A DNA stretch of 39,218 bases, taken from the NCBI GenBank assembly GCA_020436835.1, contig JAGQWZ010000334.1:1-39218 (forward strand), given 5' to 3'. The stretch comes from Saprospiraceae bacterium. GTDB taxonomy: Bacteria > Bacteroidota > Bacteroidia > Chitinophagales > Saprospiraceae. The first letter of the stretch is position 1, and every line of letters begins with the position of its first letter. This document shows positions 1 to 8,885 of this stretch, in pieces. A program made the position numbers and the translations under genes. The notes under the pieces were generated by a model. That model saw only the letters and a list, made by a program, of their open reading frames with translations, ran no database searches and had not been told where the DNA came from.

Positions 1-8
1 AAGATTTT

Positions 9-806
9 TTATTTCTTTCTGAGGTAGATACCTCCGCTGAAGTTCTTGATCATAATTTCAGGACCCCCGCCATTTATAGAGCCGGTTGTCCATTCATCTG
101 TGCTTAATTTAAAGTTGTTTCCCTCCACCTTCTTAAGGGTTGATGGTTTAGAGACCACGTCCATATCGAAGGCGCTGAAAATTTCGCTGAAGGTAGTTTT
201 CATTTTGAAAGAGGCTTTATAATCCGCAGGCAGAGTGAGGTCGATGCTGCCTGAATAGTTACTGAATGCCATGGGTTTATCCGGAGTTATTTGTTGGAAT
301 GCTATTTCAATTTTCCCGGCATAGGTGCTGGCATTTGCGGTACCATTAATTGCAGTAGCCTTAATATATCCGGTATAGCTTTCAAGATTCAGATCTCCGG
401 TAATGTTGCTGACCTCAATGTAGTGTCCGGTATAGTTATGTAAATCGAGATTGAATGATTTCGGGACTTCGATGTCCAGATCAATTCGCTGAAACCACGA
501 TTCACTTTTAATAGATACCGTGTTGTCGTCTTCACTGATTTCGAGGTCAAAATTATTTGTCGGTATCCGTTTTAAATCACCGCTTGTTTTTTCAGCATCG
601 TCGTCTTCATTCTCTAAAAGTGTATATTTTATCAATACATCTTTTCGATCCGTCCCCGTCACTTTTATAGAAGCACTCTTTAGGTTCGTTTCCAAATGAC
701 CCGACTTTCCTGGGCTGGACAAAGGCACCGTAACCTGGTCTGAATTTTGGGCGTACAGTTTAATTACTGCAAATAAGGCAAGAATTAAAAAATATTTTCT
801 TTTCAT
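9..806 (-). CDS. Exported DUF4097-type beta-strand repeat protein
   Basis: The product is 265 residues with a clear signal peptide (positive MKRK start, hydrophobic core, likely cleavage after the LYAQ segment near residue 20). The rest is a run of short alternating strands with recurring patterns such as GDLNLESYTG and YAGKIEIAF, and it ends GGIYLRKK. This is typical of DUF4097-like (putative adhesin) right-handed beta-solenoid proteins, whose function is unknown. It is the last gene of a minus-strand run: sigma factor, HEAT-repeat membrane protein, then two proteins of this type. It starts 12 bases after the stop of its paralogue-like neighbour. Its role is probably periplasmic or outer-membrane and under control of the ECF sigma factor at the head of the run. 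That is inferred from gene order. The molecular role cannot be read from the sequence. Confidence 0.8.
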   Translation of the reverse strand: MKRKYFLILALFAVIKLYAQNSDQVTVPLSSPGKSGHLETNLKSASIKVTGTDRKDVLIKYTLLENEDDDAEKTSGDLKRIPTNNFDLEISEDDNTVSIKSESWFQRIDLDIEVPKSFNLDLHNYTGHYIEVSNITGDLNLESYTGYIKATAINGTANASTYAGKIEIAFQQITPDKPMAFSNYSGSIDLTLPADYKASFKMKTTFSEIFSAFDMDVVSKPSTLKKVEGNNFKLSTDEWTTGSINGGGPEIMIKNFSGGIYLRKK

Positions 807-818
807 TTTATTAATTAT

Positions 819-1652
819 TTAGATTGTTCGTAAGTATACATTACCATTGAATGTTTCAAAGTCGAGATTGACCCCTCCCTGATTTATTTGAATATTTGCT
901 TTTCCTCCCAGGCGATAGATAAATCCTTTCTGGTCTTTTTTTGCTTCAATTGATGCTGGCCTGGTTTGAGCATTATTGAAATTGGTGTAGAAGTCACCCT
1001 GAAAAGTTTTAAAGGTGACATTTGCACTGAGGTCTTTTGGCAGGTAGGCATTAATATCTCCATTTAAAGTGTAGAAAAATCCGGGTGTATCCGGAATCTC
1101 ATTAAATTCAAGATCAACATTGCCATTTATAGTGTGTGCTTTTTGCACTTCCCGGATATTCTTTAGAGAGATGCTTCCGTTGATGTTATTTGCCCATATG
1201 GGGGTTCGAACGTCTTTTACCAGGATGTCTCCTTCATTTATTGTTGACAAGATCGCCAGGATGTCGAAGGGAACTTCGATATCGAAGTCAACTACCAGCA
1301 TGGTATTTTTCTTACAATTATCCCAATTATAATAGCCCCACCGATTTTCATCGTACTTATCTCTTCTGTTCAGAGAAAATTTATTACAATCCGACCGAAT
1401 ATATAGTGCCAGCGTGTCTCCTTGTTGGAGGAAAGCGACGGAAGGATAGTCATTTGCTACAACATCCCGGTATTCCTGGGTGGTTCTGACTTTAATAGAG
1501 CTGGTTCCGGAAGCAGAAATCTTTATATCGCCATGAATATTTGCTACCAGCAGATGCCGGATATTCTGCGCATCGAAATCCTGATTGAATTCCTGTGCTG
1601 TCAGCATAATGGGTGTAAATACACCAAGGAATAGGACTATTATATTTTTCAT
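819..1652 (-). CDS. Exported DUF4097-type beta-strand repeat protein (second copy)
   Basis: The product is 277 residues with an N-terminal signal peptide (MKNIIVLFLGVF..., cleavage likely after LTAQ near residue 20). The body has short beta repeats resembling the next gene, for example GDIKISASG, GSISLKNIR and NGNVDLEFN, and ends FETFNGNVYLRTI. It has a charged, aromatic and cysteine-containing segment near residues 85-120 that the downstream gene lacks. The ATG overlaps the stop of the HEAT-repeat gene by 4 bases (ATGA), so the two are very probably translationally coupled. The DUF4097-like call rests on repeat pattern and operon context. The two copies share architecture but differ clearly in sequence, so any duplication is old. 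Confidence 0.8.
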   Translation of the reverse strand: MKNIIVLFLGVFTPIMLTAQEFNQDFDAQNIRHLLVANIHGDIKISASGTSSIKVRTTQEYRDVVANDYPSVAFLQQGDTLALYIRSDCNKFSLNRRDKYDENRWGYYNWDNCKKNTMLVVDFDIEVPFDILAILSTINEGDILVKDVRTPIWANNINGSISLKNIREVQKAHTINGNVDLEFNEIPDTPGFFYTLNGDINAYLPKDLSANVTFKTFQGDFYTNFNNAQTRPASIEAKKDQKGFIYRLGGKANIQINQGGVNLDFETFNGNVYLRTI

Positions 1653-2422
1653 AGTTTATCGGTTAAGACTGATTTAAGATCTTTTTCGAAGGCATCTGAA
1701 AGAGAAGGAGGAATTTCTTTATTCAGTTGATTTTTAAATTGATCCACTGATTGTACCGCACCAATTTTCTGGAGTGCTTCTGCCAGTGATATCAAAACCA
1801 ATGGAGATTTTTGCTGCGGAATTGCGTTAATTAATCCGGACCGCACGGTTTCCAATTGACCATAAGGGATCAGCGCTTCTATCGATGCAATACGAACATT
1901 ATCACTGGGATCATTATTGATTGTCATTAAGAGTGCTTCAGTTATTTTATGGCTTACCTCGGGTAGATTTTGGGTTAATCCAACTGCCTGCAATCTCGAG
2001 CTGGTTGATTTGTTATCGAGCTTGGAGATTACGACCTCTTCTTTCAATTCGTTCAGCTGGCTAACCAGCTCTGATTTACTTATTGAATTCTGCCGGTGAA
2101 GGAGATAGCCTGCAAAGAAGCCCAGAAGCAACAGAAATGAGGCTACCAGAGCCAGTGTTTTAAAATTGAATAATCGGGCTGATCTTTTCGTTGCTTTCTG
2201 ATTATTTTTGGCTAACATTTGATAAAAACGGTCGTCCATCGAATTGGGTGGATCTATTAAAAGGTGATCAACCAAATTCCTGGAAAGGTGATTAATTTCT
2301 TCAAAGTCTTCTAACTCCAATCGTCCGGATGCAATCAACTCCTCCAAAATCCGGTCATCTTCTTTTGTACTCATACCTTTTTTTATTCTGTCAATCAGTG
2401 ATGTTAATTGCTCTTTATTCAT
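1649..2422 (-). CDS. Membrane-anchored HEAT-repeat protein, probable anti-sigma factor
   Basis: The product has 257 residues. The N-terminal ~90 residues are polar and helical, with a zinc-less anti-sigma-like look (MNKEQLTSLIDRIKKG...). They are followed by one membrane segment at about residues 90-108 (ALVASFLLLLGFFAGYLL). The C-terminal ~130 residues form helical repeats of the HEAT type (for example SDNVRIASIEALIPYG and PLVLISLAEALQKIG). The gene overlaps the upstream ECF sigma gene by 8 bases and the downstream DUF4097-like gene by 4. Position and topology (cytoplasmic N-terminus, one TM, extracytoplasmic sensor) fit an anti-sigma factor. I see no HxxxCxxC zinc motif, so it is not a classical ZAS protein. 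The anti-sigma role is inference from context. Confidence 0.75.
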   Translation of the reverse strand: MNKEQLTSLIDRIKKGMSTKEDDRILEELIASGRLELEDFEEINHLSRNLVDHLLIDPPNSMDDRFYQMLAKNNQKATKRSARLFNFKTLALVASFLLLLGFFAGYLLHRQNSISKSELVSQLNELKEEVVISKLDNKSTSSRLQAVGLTQNLPEVSHKITEALLMTINNDPSDNVRIASIEALIPYGQLETVRSGLINAIPQQKSPLVLISLAEALQKIGAVQSVDQFKNQLNKEIPPSLSDAFEKDLKSVLTDKL

Positions 2423-2981
2423 AGTGTGTCATTATATTTTGGTGTACCATGATTTCTCTCAATTCTTTTATAGCCCGAAAAACTTTGACTTTAATTGTCG
2501 ACTCATTTTCGTTTAGTAGCTCGGCAACTTCCCGGTATTTCATTTCACCGATCTTTACCAGCATGACCACCTCCCGCTTGTCCGCTGACAACTGGGAGAG
2601 TGCATAATGCAATTGGTTCTTTTTATCGGCGACATCCAATTTATCCAGAGGTCCTGGCTGCTTACTTACGATGTTCAGGCTGGGTTTTACTTCATCTGAC
2701 CGGTGTTTCCTTTCTTTGCGGAAGTAATCATAGGACACATTCCGGGCGATTTGGAAAATCCAGGACCGCAAATTGCCATCTCCCTTGAACTGGTGTTGGT
2801 ATTTCAGGATCCTCTCAAAAACATTTTGCACCAGGTCTTCAGCCACAAAAGCACTTTGATGTAGATGTACAAAATAGGAATACAATGCTGTCTTGTATTT
2901 CTCATAGAGTATTCCCAGGTCATTGATTTCATCATTCTGTATGGATTCCATTAGGTGTTCATCTGTCATTGGCTCACTCAC
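2415..2981 (-). CDS. ECF-type RNA polymerase sigma factor
   Basis: The product has 188 residues, a usual length for an extracytoplasmic function sigma-70 factor. Region 2 lies at about residues 20-95 and includes AEDLVQNVFERILKYQHQF and NLRSWIFQIARNVSYDYFRKE, the typical -10 binding and DNA-melting helices. Region 4 lies at about residues 125-180, with LSADKREVVMLVKIGEMKYREVA followed by the helix-turn-helix NENESTIKVKVFRAIKEL. It is the first gene of the four-gene minus-strand run ending at position 9 and probably directs that run, as many ECF genes do. It is divergent from the secreted beta-propeller gene at 3127, with about 145 bases between the two starts. The signal it responds to is unknown. 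Confidence 0.93.
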   Translation of the reverse strand: MSEPMTDEHLMESIQNDEINDLGILYEKYKTALYSYFVHLHQSAFVAEDLVQNVFERILKYQHQFKGDGNLRSWIFQIARNVSYDYFRKERKHRSDEVKPSLNIVSKQPGPLDKLDVADKKNQLHYALSQLSADKREVVMLVKIGEMKYREVAELLNENESTIKVKVFRAIKELREIMVHQNIMTHYE

Positions 2982-3126
2982 TATTAATTGTTGTAGTTCT
3001 TCCGCTAAGTATACTTCAGTATTTCTCCAAAAGTTACATGATTACCCCTTTTTTCCGGATTTGATGAGAGTTGTGACCTGTATTTTTTATTATTTTCCCT
3101 TTCTTTTTATAAAAGTTGAAAGCTCT

Positions 3127-6100
3127 ATGATACGTATACTGTATACGGTGGCAGTGTTTGTCTGTATGGTGTTGGCAGGACAGAATAGTCTTCATGCTCA
3201 GAAAAAGCGACAATTGCCGGCTGACCAGAAACAACTTGAAAAACCTGCGATCAGTGATTCTTTATTTCCAGGTTTAAAATGGAGGAATATAGGTCCGTTT
3301 CGTGGCGGCAGGGCTACTACGGTGTGTGGTGTCATTCAAGATCCCTATACTTTTTATTTTGGTTCTACTGGAGGTGGTGTTTGGAAAACAGATGACGGAG
3401 GCGCAAATTGGACAAATATCAGCGATGGATTTTTCAATACAGGGTCTGTTGGAGCCATTGATGTGGCTCCTTCTGATCCTAATGTGATCTACGTCGGCAT
3501 GGGCGAGGCTCCCATACGCGGGGTGATGACCTCCCATGGTGACGGCGTATATCGTACGACCGATGGGGGTGAAACATGGAAGCATCTCGGACTCAGTGAT
3601 GCCCGTCAGATATCGCAGGTGCGAGTACATCCCGCCAATCCGGATTGGGTTTATGTTGCGGTTCAGGGCAGTCCCTATATGCCAACCAGCGAACGTGGCA
3701 TTTTCCTTTCGAAAGATGGAGGAACAAATTGGATGAAAATCCATTCCGTAGACTCCTCCACCGGTGCCTGCGATTTGTCCCTTGACGTTACCAATCCCAG
3801 AATTCTATATGCGGCCTATTGGGATCATCAGCGTCATCCCTGGCAAATGCGAAGTGGAGGGAAGGGGAGCAGTATCTGGAAAACTACCGATAGTGGCGAG
3901 ACCTGGACCAGACTGTCTCAGGGGCTGCCAGATAGTATCATGGGAAAGATCGGAATTGCCGTGTCCCCAGCTGACAACGACCGGGTATATGCAATAATTG
4001 AATCTGATCAAGGTGGATTATACCGGTCGGATAATGGAGGTAAAACCTGGACACTGGTGAATAAAGATCGCATACTCCGGGCTCGTTCCTGGTATTATAT
4101 GCACATTTTCACCGATCCAAAAAATAGAGACAAGGTGGTGGTCCTCAATGCACCATTTATGCAAAGCATTGATGGTGGCCGGACATTTCAACGAGTAATG
4201 ACCCCCCATGGCGATAACCATGACCTGTGGATACATCCGGAAAATCCGATGATCATGATCAATGGCAATGATGGTGGCGCTAACATCTCCTATAATGGAG
4301 GCCGGACGTGGAGTACACAGTCCAATCAGCCAACTGCCCAGTTTTACCGGGTCAATGCCGATAACCGGTTTCCCTATTATGTTTATGGAGGCCAGCAGGA
4401 CAACTCTACAGTGGCGGTACCTAGTGGAAGTAATGGCGCTGGGATTCCTCTCAAAGATTTTTACCCGGTGGGGGGATGTGAAAGTGCATACACTGCTTTC
4501 GATCCGGACGATCCGAGATTCGTTTATTCAGGGTGCTACCAGGGTATTATTACGGAGTATGATACAAAACTGGAATTGGAAAAGGATATCATGGCCTATC
4601 CCCATCTGGGACTGGGTGAAAATCCCGCCGACATGAGATATCGTTTCAACTGGAATGCACCGATCATCATGTCTCAACATGATAAAAAGGTGATTTATCA
4701 TGCCGGTAATCAGGTTTTAAAGTCTTCCGACCGTGGTATCAATTGGGAGGAAATCAGCCCGGATCTTACCGGAAATGATCCGGGGAAGCTGGTGTCAGGA
4801 GGTGGTCCCATTACCAATGAAGGGGCGGGTGGTGAAAACTATCAAACCATCATGTACCTGGCGGAGTCACCCCATGATCCACAGGTGTTATGGGCTGGTT
4901 CGGATGATGGTTTGGTGCACTTAACCCGGAATGGAGGAACTGAGTGGCAAAATGTAACGCCACCGGATATGATGGAAGGAATGGTTAACTGCATCGAAGT
5001 ATCACCCCATGAGCCGGGAACCGCTTACATAGCTTATACCCGGTATAAATTTAATGACTTTACTCCCCATGTATATATCACGCACGATTATGGTCAGAAC
5101 TGGCAAGACCTGGCTCAGGGTTTTGAAGGAGAGGCCTTTGTCCGGGTGGTGAGGGAGGATACCCGCAAGCCGGGTTTGCTCTACGCTGGTACTGAAACCG
5201 GGCTTTATCTATCCTGGAATGGAGGGGAGCAATGGCAGAAATTTCAATTGAATTTGCCGGTCGTCCCGATCACCGATCTCAAGGTGCATCATAATGATCT
5301 CATTGCTGCTACGGCAGGAAGGGCATTTTGGATCCTCGATGATCTTACTCCATTGCAAAACTGGGACAAAGGAATGGAAGAAGCAGTCGCATTATTTGAT
5401 CCTGCCCAGGTTTTTCTGTGGGGTGGACCCAGAAATGACTCACTGACGGACATGGGTACAAACCCGGATTTTGGCTTGGTCGCATTTTACAATCTACCAA
5501 ACATCGAAAGTGACCAAGAATTGAAATTCTTTGTTACCGATGAACATGGTGAAGAAATAAAATCATTTTCCAATAAATCTAAAAAGCCCAACGAAAAAAT
5601 AAAAATAAAGAAGCAGGGAGTAAATAAGCTGGTTTGGAACCTGGTGCCGGACGGTGTTGATCCGATAAAAGGACTGATTACCCTGGGTGGCAACTCCAGC
5701 CCCAAAATACGTTCAGGAATGTATCATCTTCAAATGATCTACGCAGGAGATACGTTAAAGACGGATTTTCAGGTGCTGGAAGATCCGCGACTGGAAGTTT
5801 CCCCGGCTGACATTGCCCGGAAAAAGGATTGGCTGGAGAAACTCGATTTGGCAGCACGAGATCTGACCGAGAGTGTCAAGGCTATGAATTATGTAATTGA
5901 ACAAATTGAAGCATTAAACAAACGGTTGGCGATTGCTTCCGATACTACCCTCTTGTCCGCAGGTAAGTCAGTGATTGCCGCCATCGATTCATTAAAAAAA
6001 CAGCTGGTGCAAGAGAAACAGAAGACATTTCAGGATGTGATCAATTTTCCCAATCAGCTGGATGCCAAAATCAGACATATCCAGTCCATTATTGAGGAAT

Positions 6101-6291
6101 CGTACCCCCCGGTGACGACTGGACAGACTACGCGGGCTATGGAAGTGTTAGATGATTGGAAGATGAAGAAGGACAAGTGGTTGTACATCCAGGCAAATGA
6201 CGTGCAGCAATTCAATGAGGCTATTGATCAGTCCGATATTCCTTTCATCACCACGAAGATCCCGGATAAGAAAGAAAAATCTACACCTTGA
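3127..6291 (+). CDS. Secreted VPS10/sortilin-type beta-propeller protein
   Basis: The start is set at the ATG at 3127 because it gives a clean signal peptide (MIRILYTVAVFVCMVLAG..., cleavage near LHAQ). The open frame runs further upstream but that part is not signal-like and overlaps the divergent sigma gene. The mature protein (1054 residues with signal) carries at least eleven Asp-box motifs of the form S/T-x-D-x-G-x-x-W/F, for example KTDDGGANW, RTTDGGETW, LSKDGGTNW, RSDNGGKTW and ITHDYGQNW. These mark the BNR/sortilin-like propellers over roughly residues 40-800. An Ig-like segment follows (about 835-940, GVNKLVWNL and SGMYHLQMIY), then a long helical, probably coiled-coil C-terminus. 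There is no T9SS sorting tail. Such proteins are often annotated as glycosyl hydrolases, but the fold alone does not show catalysis. The real ligand or substrate is unknown. Confidence 0.9.
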   Translation: MIRILYTVAVFVCMVLAGQNSLHAQKKRQLPADQKQLEKPAISDSLFPGLKWRNIGPFRGGRATTVCGVIQDPYTFYFGSTGGGVWKTDDGGANWTNISDGFFNTGSVGAIDVAPSDPNVIYVGMGEAPIRGVMTSHGDGVYRTTDGGETWKHLGLSDARQISQVRVHPANPDWVYVAVQGSPYMPTSERGIFLSKDGGTNWMKIHSVDSSTGACDLSLDVTNPRILYAAYWDHQRHPWQMRSGGKGSSIWKTTDSGETWTRLSQGLPDSIMGKIGIAVSPADNDRVYAIIESDQGGLYRSDNGGKTWTLVNKDRILRARSWYYMHIFTDPKNRDKVVVLNAPFMQSIDGGRTFQRVMTPHGDNHDLWIHPENPMIMINGNDGGANISYNGGRTWSTQSNQPTAQFYRVNADNRFPYYVYGGQQDNSTVAVPSGSNGAGIPLKDFYPVGGCESAYTAFDPDDPRFVYSGCYQGIITEYDTKLELEKDIMAYPHLGLGENPADMRYRFNWNAPIIMSQHDKKVIYHAGNQVLKSSDRGINWEEISPDLTGNDPGKLVSGGGPITNEGAGGENYQTIMYLAESPHDPQVLWAGSDDGLVHLTRNGGTEWQNVTPPDMMEGMVNCIEVSPHEPGTAYIAYTRYKFNDFTPHVYITHDYGQNWQDLAQGFEGEAFVRVVREDTRKPGLLYAGTETGLYLSWNGGEQWQKFQLNLPVVPITDLKVHHNDLIAATAGRAFWILDDLTPLQNWDKGMEEAVALFDPAQVFLWGGPRNDSLTDMGTNPDFGLVAFYNLPNIESDQELKFFVTDEHGEEIKSFSNKSKKPNEKIKIKKQGVNKLVWNLVPDGVDPIKGLITLGGNSSPKIRSGMYHLQMIYAGDTLKTDFQVLEDPRLEVSPADIARKKDWLEKLDLAARDLTESVKAMNYVIEQIEALNKRLAIASDTTLLSAGKSVIAAIDSLKKQLVQEKQKTFQDVINFPNQLDAKIRHIQSIIEESYPPVTTGQTTRAMEVLDDWKMKKDKWLYIQANDVQQFNEAIDQSDIPFITTKIPDKKEKSTP

Positions 6292-6471
6292 TTTGGATGT
6301 TTGATCTTACCGTGCTCCTGTCATGGTAGGCTGTCCTTGCGAACTTACGCTAAGATGATAGGGTGAGGAAACTCCACAGGCATGCTTTCTTGATTCAGGC
6401 ACAAAGAATTTTTGGGAATGCCATCCCAGGTGTAATAATAGAGAGGATCGATTGAAGGGGAAGTATCTCAC

Positions 6472-7818
6472 TCAATGGGTACTCCCAAGCATATCTTCCA
6501 GTCTTTCTGGCATATGCTGCTCAATCCAGGCCATATAATTGTTCTCATAGCCCGATTTCTGCTGAAATGATTTGACCCACTTGCTGATCTTATCAAATTG
6601 TGCACGGCTTACTTTGTGTTCTTTTATTTCGGATTCTAACTTTTTCACGGCCAGGGCTATCCGCTCACGTGCTTCCGGATTGGGATCTCCATCTGCCTCT
6701 GAAAGATATCCTTCAATTACATTTTGGGCGATCTCCCTTCCATGGTCCATAGATTCTTTGATGTTTCCCCGGCCAGTCACCGCATTCCCCAGGGCAAAAA
6801 CATTTGAATAGCAACTCAACCGGCAGAAAAGATCATCACAGATTTCATAAGTGTTTCCACAAGCAGGAATGCCGGGTATTCTGTCCGGAAGGCTCCCGAT
6901 GGAAGAGATCACATAGGGAAATCTGACTTCTTTTTCAGATCCTTCAATGCTTTTGACTCTACCATCAACTACTTCTGTTTCCTGAAAAACGAGCCCAACG
7001 AGTCGTTTACCCTCCACGATTTTATCTACCGGCACATGATTTGGCATCACATTGAAGAGGTATTTTTTTTGATAGTTGTTCAGTATTTTTTCCCGGACCA
7101 TTTCCGCTTTTGCTATTTCTTCTTCGGTTCTGGGCGTGCCTGGAGAAAGGGGCATATCCTTAATTCTTCGGCGATAAAAGAGTGTGCATCCTTTAATACC
7201 GAGGTCTTCGAGGGTGAGGCCTTTTTCATCCAGTACTTTGGCAATGCTGCGGTCCAGGGCAAACATATCGACATCATGTCCGCGATCTTTTAATGCAGTT
7301 TCAACCAACTCGAACATCAGCACTTTCGCCACATCAAGTGAAGCCAACCCTCCACCAACAATTGCCACACCGTCTTCAATCTTGTAGGCGTTCACATCAA
7401 AGCCTGGTTCGTGCTTATGGTTATACCAGTAAATGAAGGGATTCTGATACACAAGACCTTTTCCGAGATAATCCTGGATGCCATCAATTGGCAATGGGCG
7501 GTCTTTCCATGCTCCAATGGCCAGGAGAACGGCACTAAAGCCCATTTCAATCAATTCTTCAAATTGAATGTCGGTACCTAATCTGGTCTTGGGAACAAAA
7601 GTCACCAGTGGATGACTCAGCTTTTCGTTAATTCTGCGCTCTTCCTTATCACGGAGTTTGGCATGCCATTTTGGTAGACCATCTTCAATTTTTCCATAAG
7701 GCAGGGCATTCTGGTCAAAGACTACAGAGGGTATACCTCTCTCAGCCAATTGGTATGCAGCTTCGGATCCGGATACGGCGCCACCGAAGATGGCTACCAA
7801 GTATTTTGGTACGGACAT
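6472..7818 (-). CDS. FAD-dependent ferredoxin-NAD(P) reductase-like oxidoreductase
   Basis: The product has 448 residues. It has an N-terminal FAD-binding Rossmann motif (VAIFGGAVSGSEAAYQL, residues 8-24) and a second dinucleotide motif near residue 150 (VAIVGGGLASLDVAKVL). Segments such as LAIGAWKDRPLPIDG and FALGNAVTGRGNIKESMDHG match the adrenodoxin reductase/FprA and GltD-like flavoprotein superfamily. The C-terminal ~75 residues are helical and look like an extra domain. It is the last gene of the ferredoxin-korA-korB run, 23 bases after korB. The likely role is electron transfer between the reduced ferredoxin made by KorAB and NAD(P), which is inferred from context. The first nucleotide motif reads GGAVSG rather than the usual GxGxxG, so cofactor binding should not be taken for granted. 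Confidence 0.8.
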   Translation of the reverse strand: MSVPKYLVAIFGGAVSGSEAAYQLAERGIPSVVFDQNALPYGKIEDGLPKWHAKLRDKEERRINEKLSHPLVTFVPKTRLGTDIQFEELIEMGFSAVLLAIGAWKDRPLPIDGIQDYLGKGLVYQNPFIYWYNHKHEPGFDVNAYKIEDGVAIVGGGLASLDVAKVLMFELVETALKDRGHDVDMFALDRSIAKVLDEKGLTLEDLGIKGCTLFYRRRIKDMPLSPGTPRTEEEIAKAEMVREKILNNYQKKYLFNVMPNHVPVDKIVEGKRLVGLVFQETEVVDGRVKSIEGSEKEVRFPYVISSIGSLPDRIPGIPACGNTYEICDDLFCRLSCYSNVFALGNAVTGRGNIKESMDHGREIAQNVIEGYLSEADGDPNPEARERIALAVKKLESEIKEHKVSRAQFDKISKWVKSFQQKSGYENNYMAWIEQHMPERLEDMLGSTH

Positions 7819-7841
7819 CTTTTAAAATATATATTGGTTTC

Positions 7842-8882
7842 CTATTTAATCTCCCAAGTTGTTGGTCCAGCAATCAACGCATCCAGATCCGCTTCTTTCG
7901 TCGTAGCTTCTGCAATCTGGGCTTCCAGCATGTTTTCATAGGTTGGGCGTTCCGAGGCATATATTACGCCAAACGGGCGAGGCAATGCGCCCTCCTCATT
8001 TGGGTCTTCAAAAAAATGAGACAATAATGTAGCCTTGAAAATATCGCTTTCATCATGCACCCAGAGATCATCTTTCGTATACTTCCCTTCCCGAAGATCC
8101 ACTATCTGTGGTTTCATGCTTTCCAATCTGATGCCTTTTTCATTTTCGTTACCAAAAACCAACGGCTGACCATGCTCCAGAAATAGACACTTGTCTTGTT
8201 TGCTTTCTTTCTCTGTAAAGGGGAAGAAGGCTCCGTCATTAAAAATATTACAGTTCTGATAGATTTCTAAAAAGGTGGTACCCGTATGCTGATGACAGCG
8301 ATGTAATATCTCTTTTAAATGTTTGGGATCACGGTCCAGCGACCTGGCCACGAAACCAGCGCTGGTACCCAGGGCGAAAGCACAAGGATTTACCGGGTAA
8401 TCGATTGAACCCATTGGCGTTGATTTAGTGCGCTTCATCAATTCAGAGGTCGGAGAGTATTGTCCCTTAGTCAATCCATAGATCTGATTGTTGAAGACCA
8501 GGATCTTCACATTGATGTTTCGTCTTAACACATGAAGCATATGGTTGCCACCAATTGAAAATCCGTCACCGTCGCCGGTCACTACCCATACGTCCAGATC
8601 TTTGTTGGCCAGTTTCAGGCCGGTGGCAAAGGCCGGAGCTCTACCGTGGATAGAGTGCATGCCATAAGTTTCCATATAGTAGGGAAACCGGGATGAACAG
8701 CCTATTCCCGAAATGACCGCTACATTATCGCGATTCAGGCCTAATTCGGCAAAAACACTTTGAACCTGCTTTAATATCGAATAATCACCACAGCCGGGAC
8801 ACCATCGCACGTCCTGATCAGTCGCGAAGTCTTTACCTTTAAGAGGTTGTGCTTGTCCGTTAGTTGGAGGATTTGTACTCAT
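7842..8882 (-). CDS. korB: 2-oxoacid:ferredoxin oxidoreductase beta subunit (KorB)
   Basis: The product has 346 residues. It carries the hallmarks of the thiamine-pyrophosphate-binding beta subunit: WCPGCGDYSILKQVQ (residues 27-41), GIGCSSRFPYYMETYGMHSIHGRAPAFA in pieces near 60-87, the Mg/TPP motif VTGDGDGFSIGGNH, and NNQIYGLTKGQYSPTS. The enzyme oxidatively decarboxylates 2-oxoglutarate (or a related 2-oxoacid) with CoA and reduces ferredoxin, in the cytoplasm. The gene starts 3 bases downstream of the korA stop. The IYGLTKGQ stretch and the fused alpha partner fit the KorAB type better than pyruvate:ferredoxin oxidoreductase, but substrate choice is inferred. Confidence 0.95.
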   Translation of the reverse strand: MSTNPPTNGQAQPLKGKDFATDQDVRWCPGCGDYSILKQVQSVFAELGLNRDNVAVISGIGCSSRFPYYMETYGMHSIHGRAPAFATGLKLANKDLDVWVVTGDGDGFSIGGNHMLHVLRRNINVKILVFNNQIYGLTKGQYSPTSELMKRTKSTPMGSIDYPVNPCAFALGTSAGFVARSLDRDPKHLKEILHRCHQHTGTTFLEIYQNCNIFNDGAFFPFTEKESKQDKCLFLEHGQPLVFGNENEKGIRLESMKPQIVDLREGKYTKDDLWVHDESDIFKATLLSHFFEDPNEEGALPRPFGVIYASERPTYENMLEAQIAEATTKEADLDALIAGPTTWEIK

Positions 8883-8885
8883 AAT

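Noticed and set aside
2923..3126. Upstream extension of the beta-propeller gene to an ATG at 2923
   Set aside because: The extra 68 residues overlap the divergent sigma gene and lack signal-peptide or domain character. The ATG at 3127 gives a clean signal peptide.
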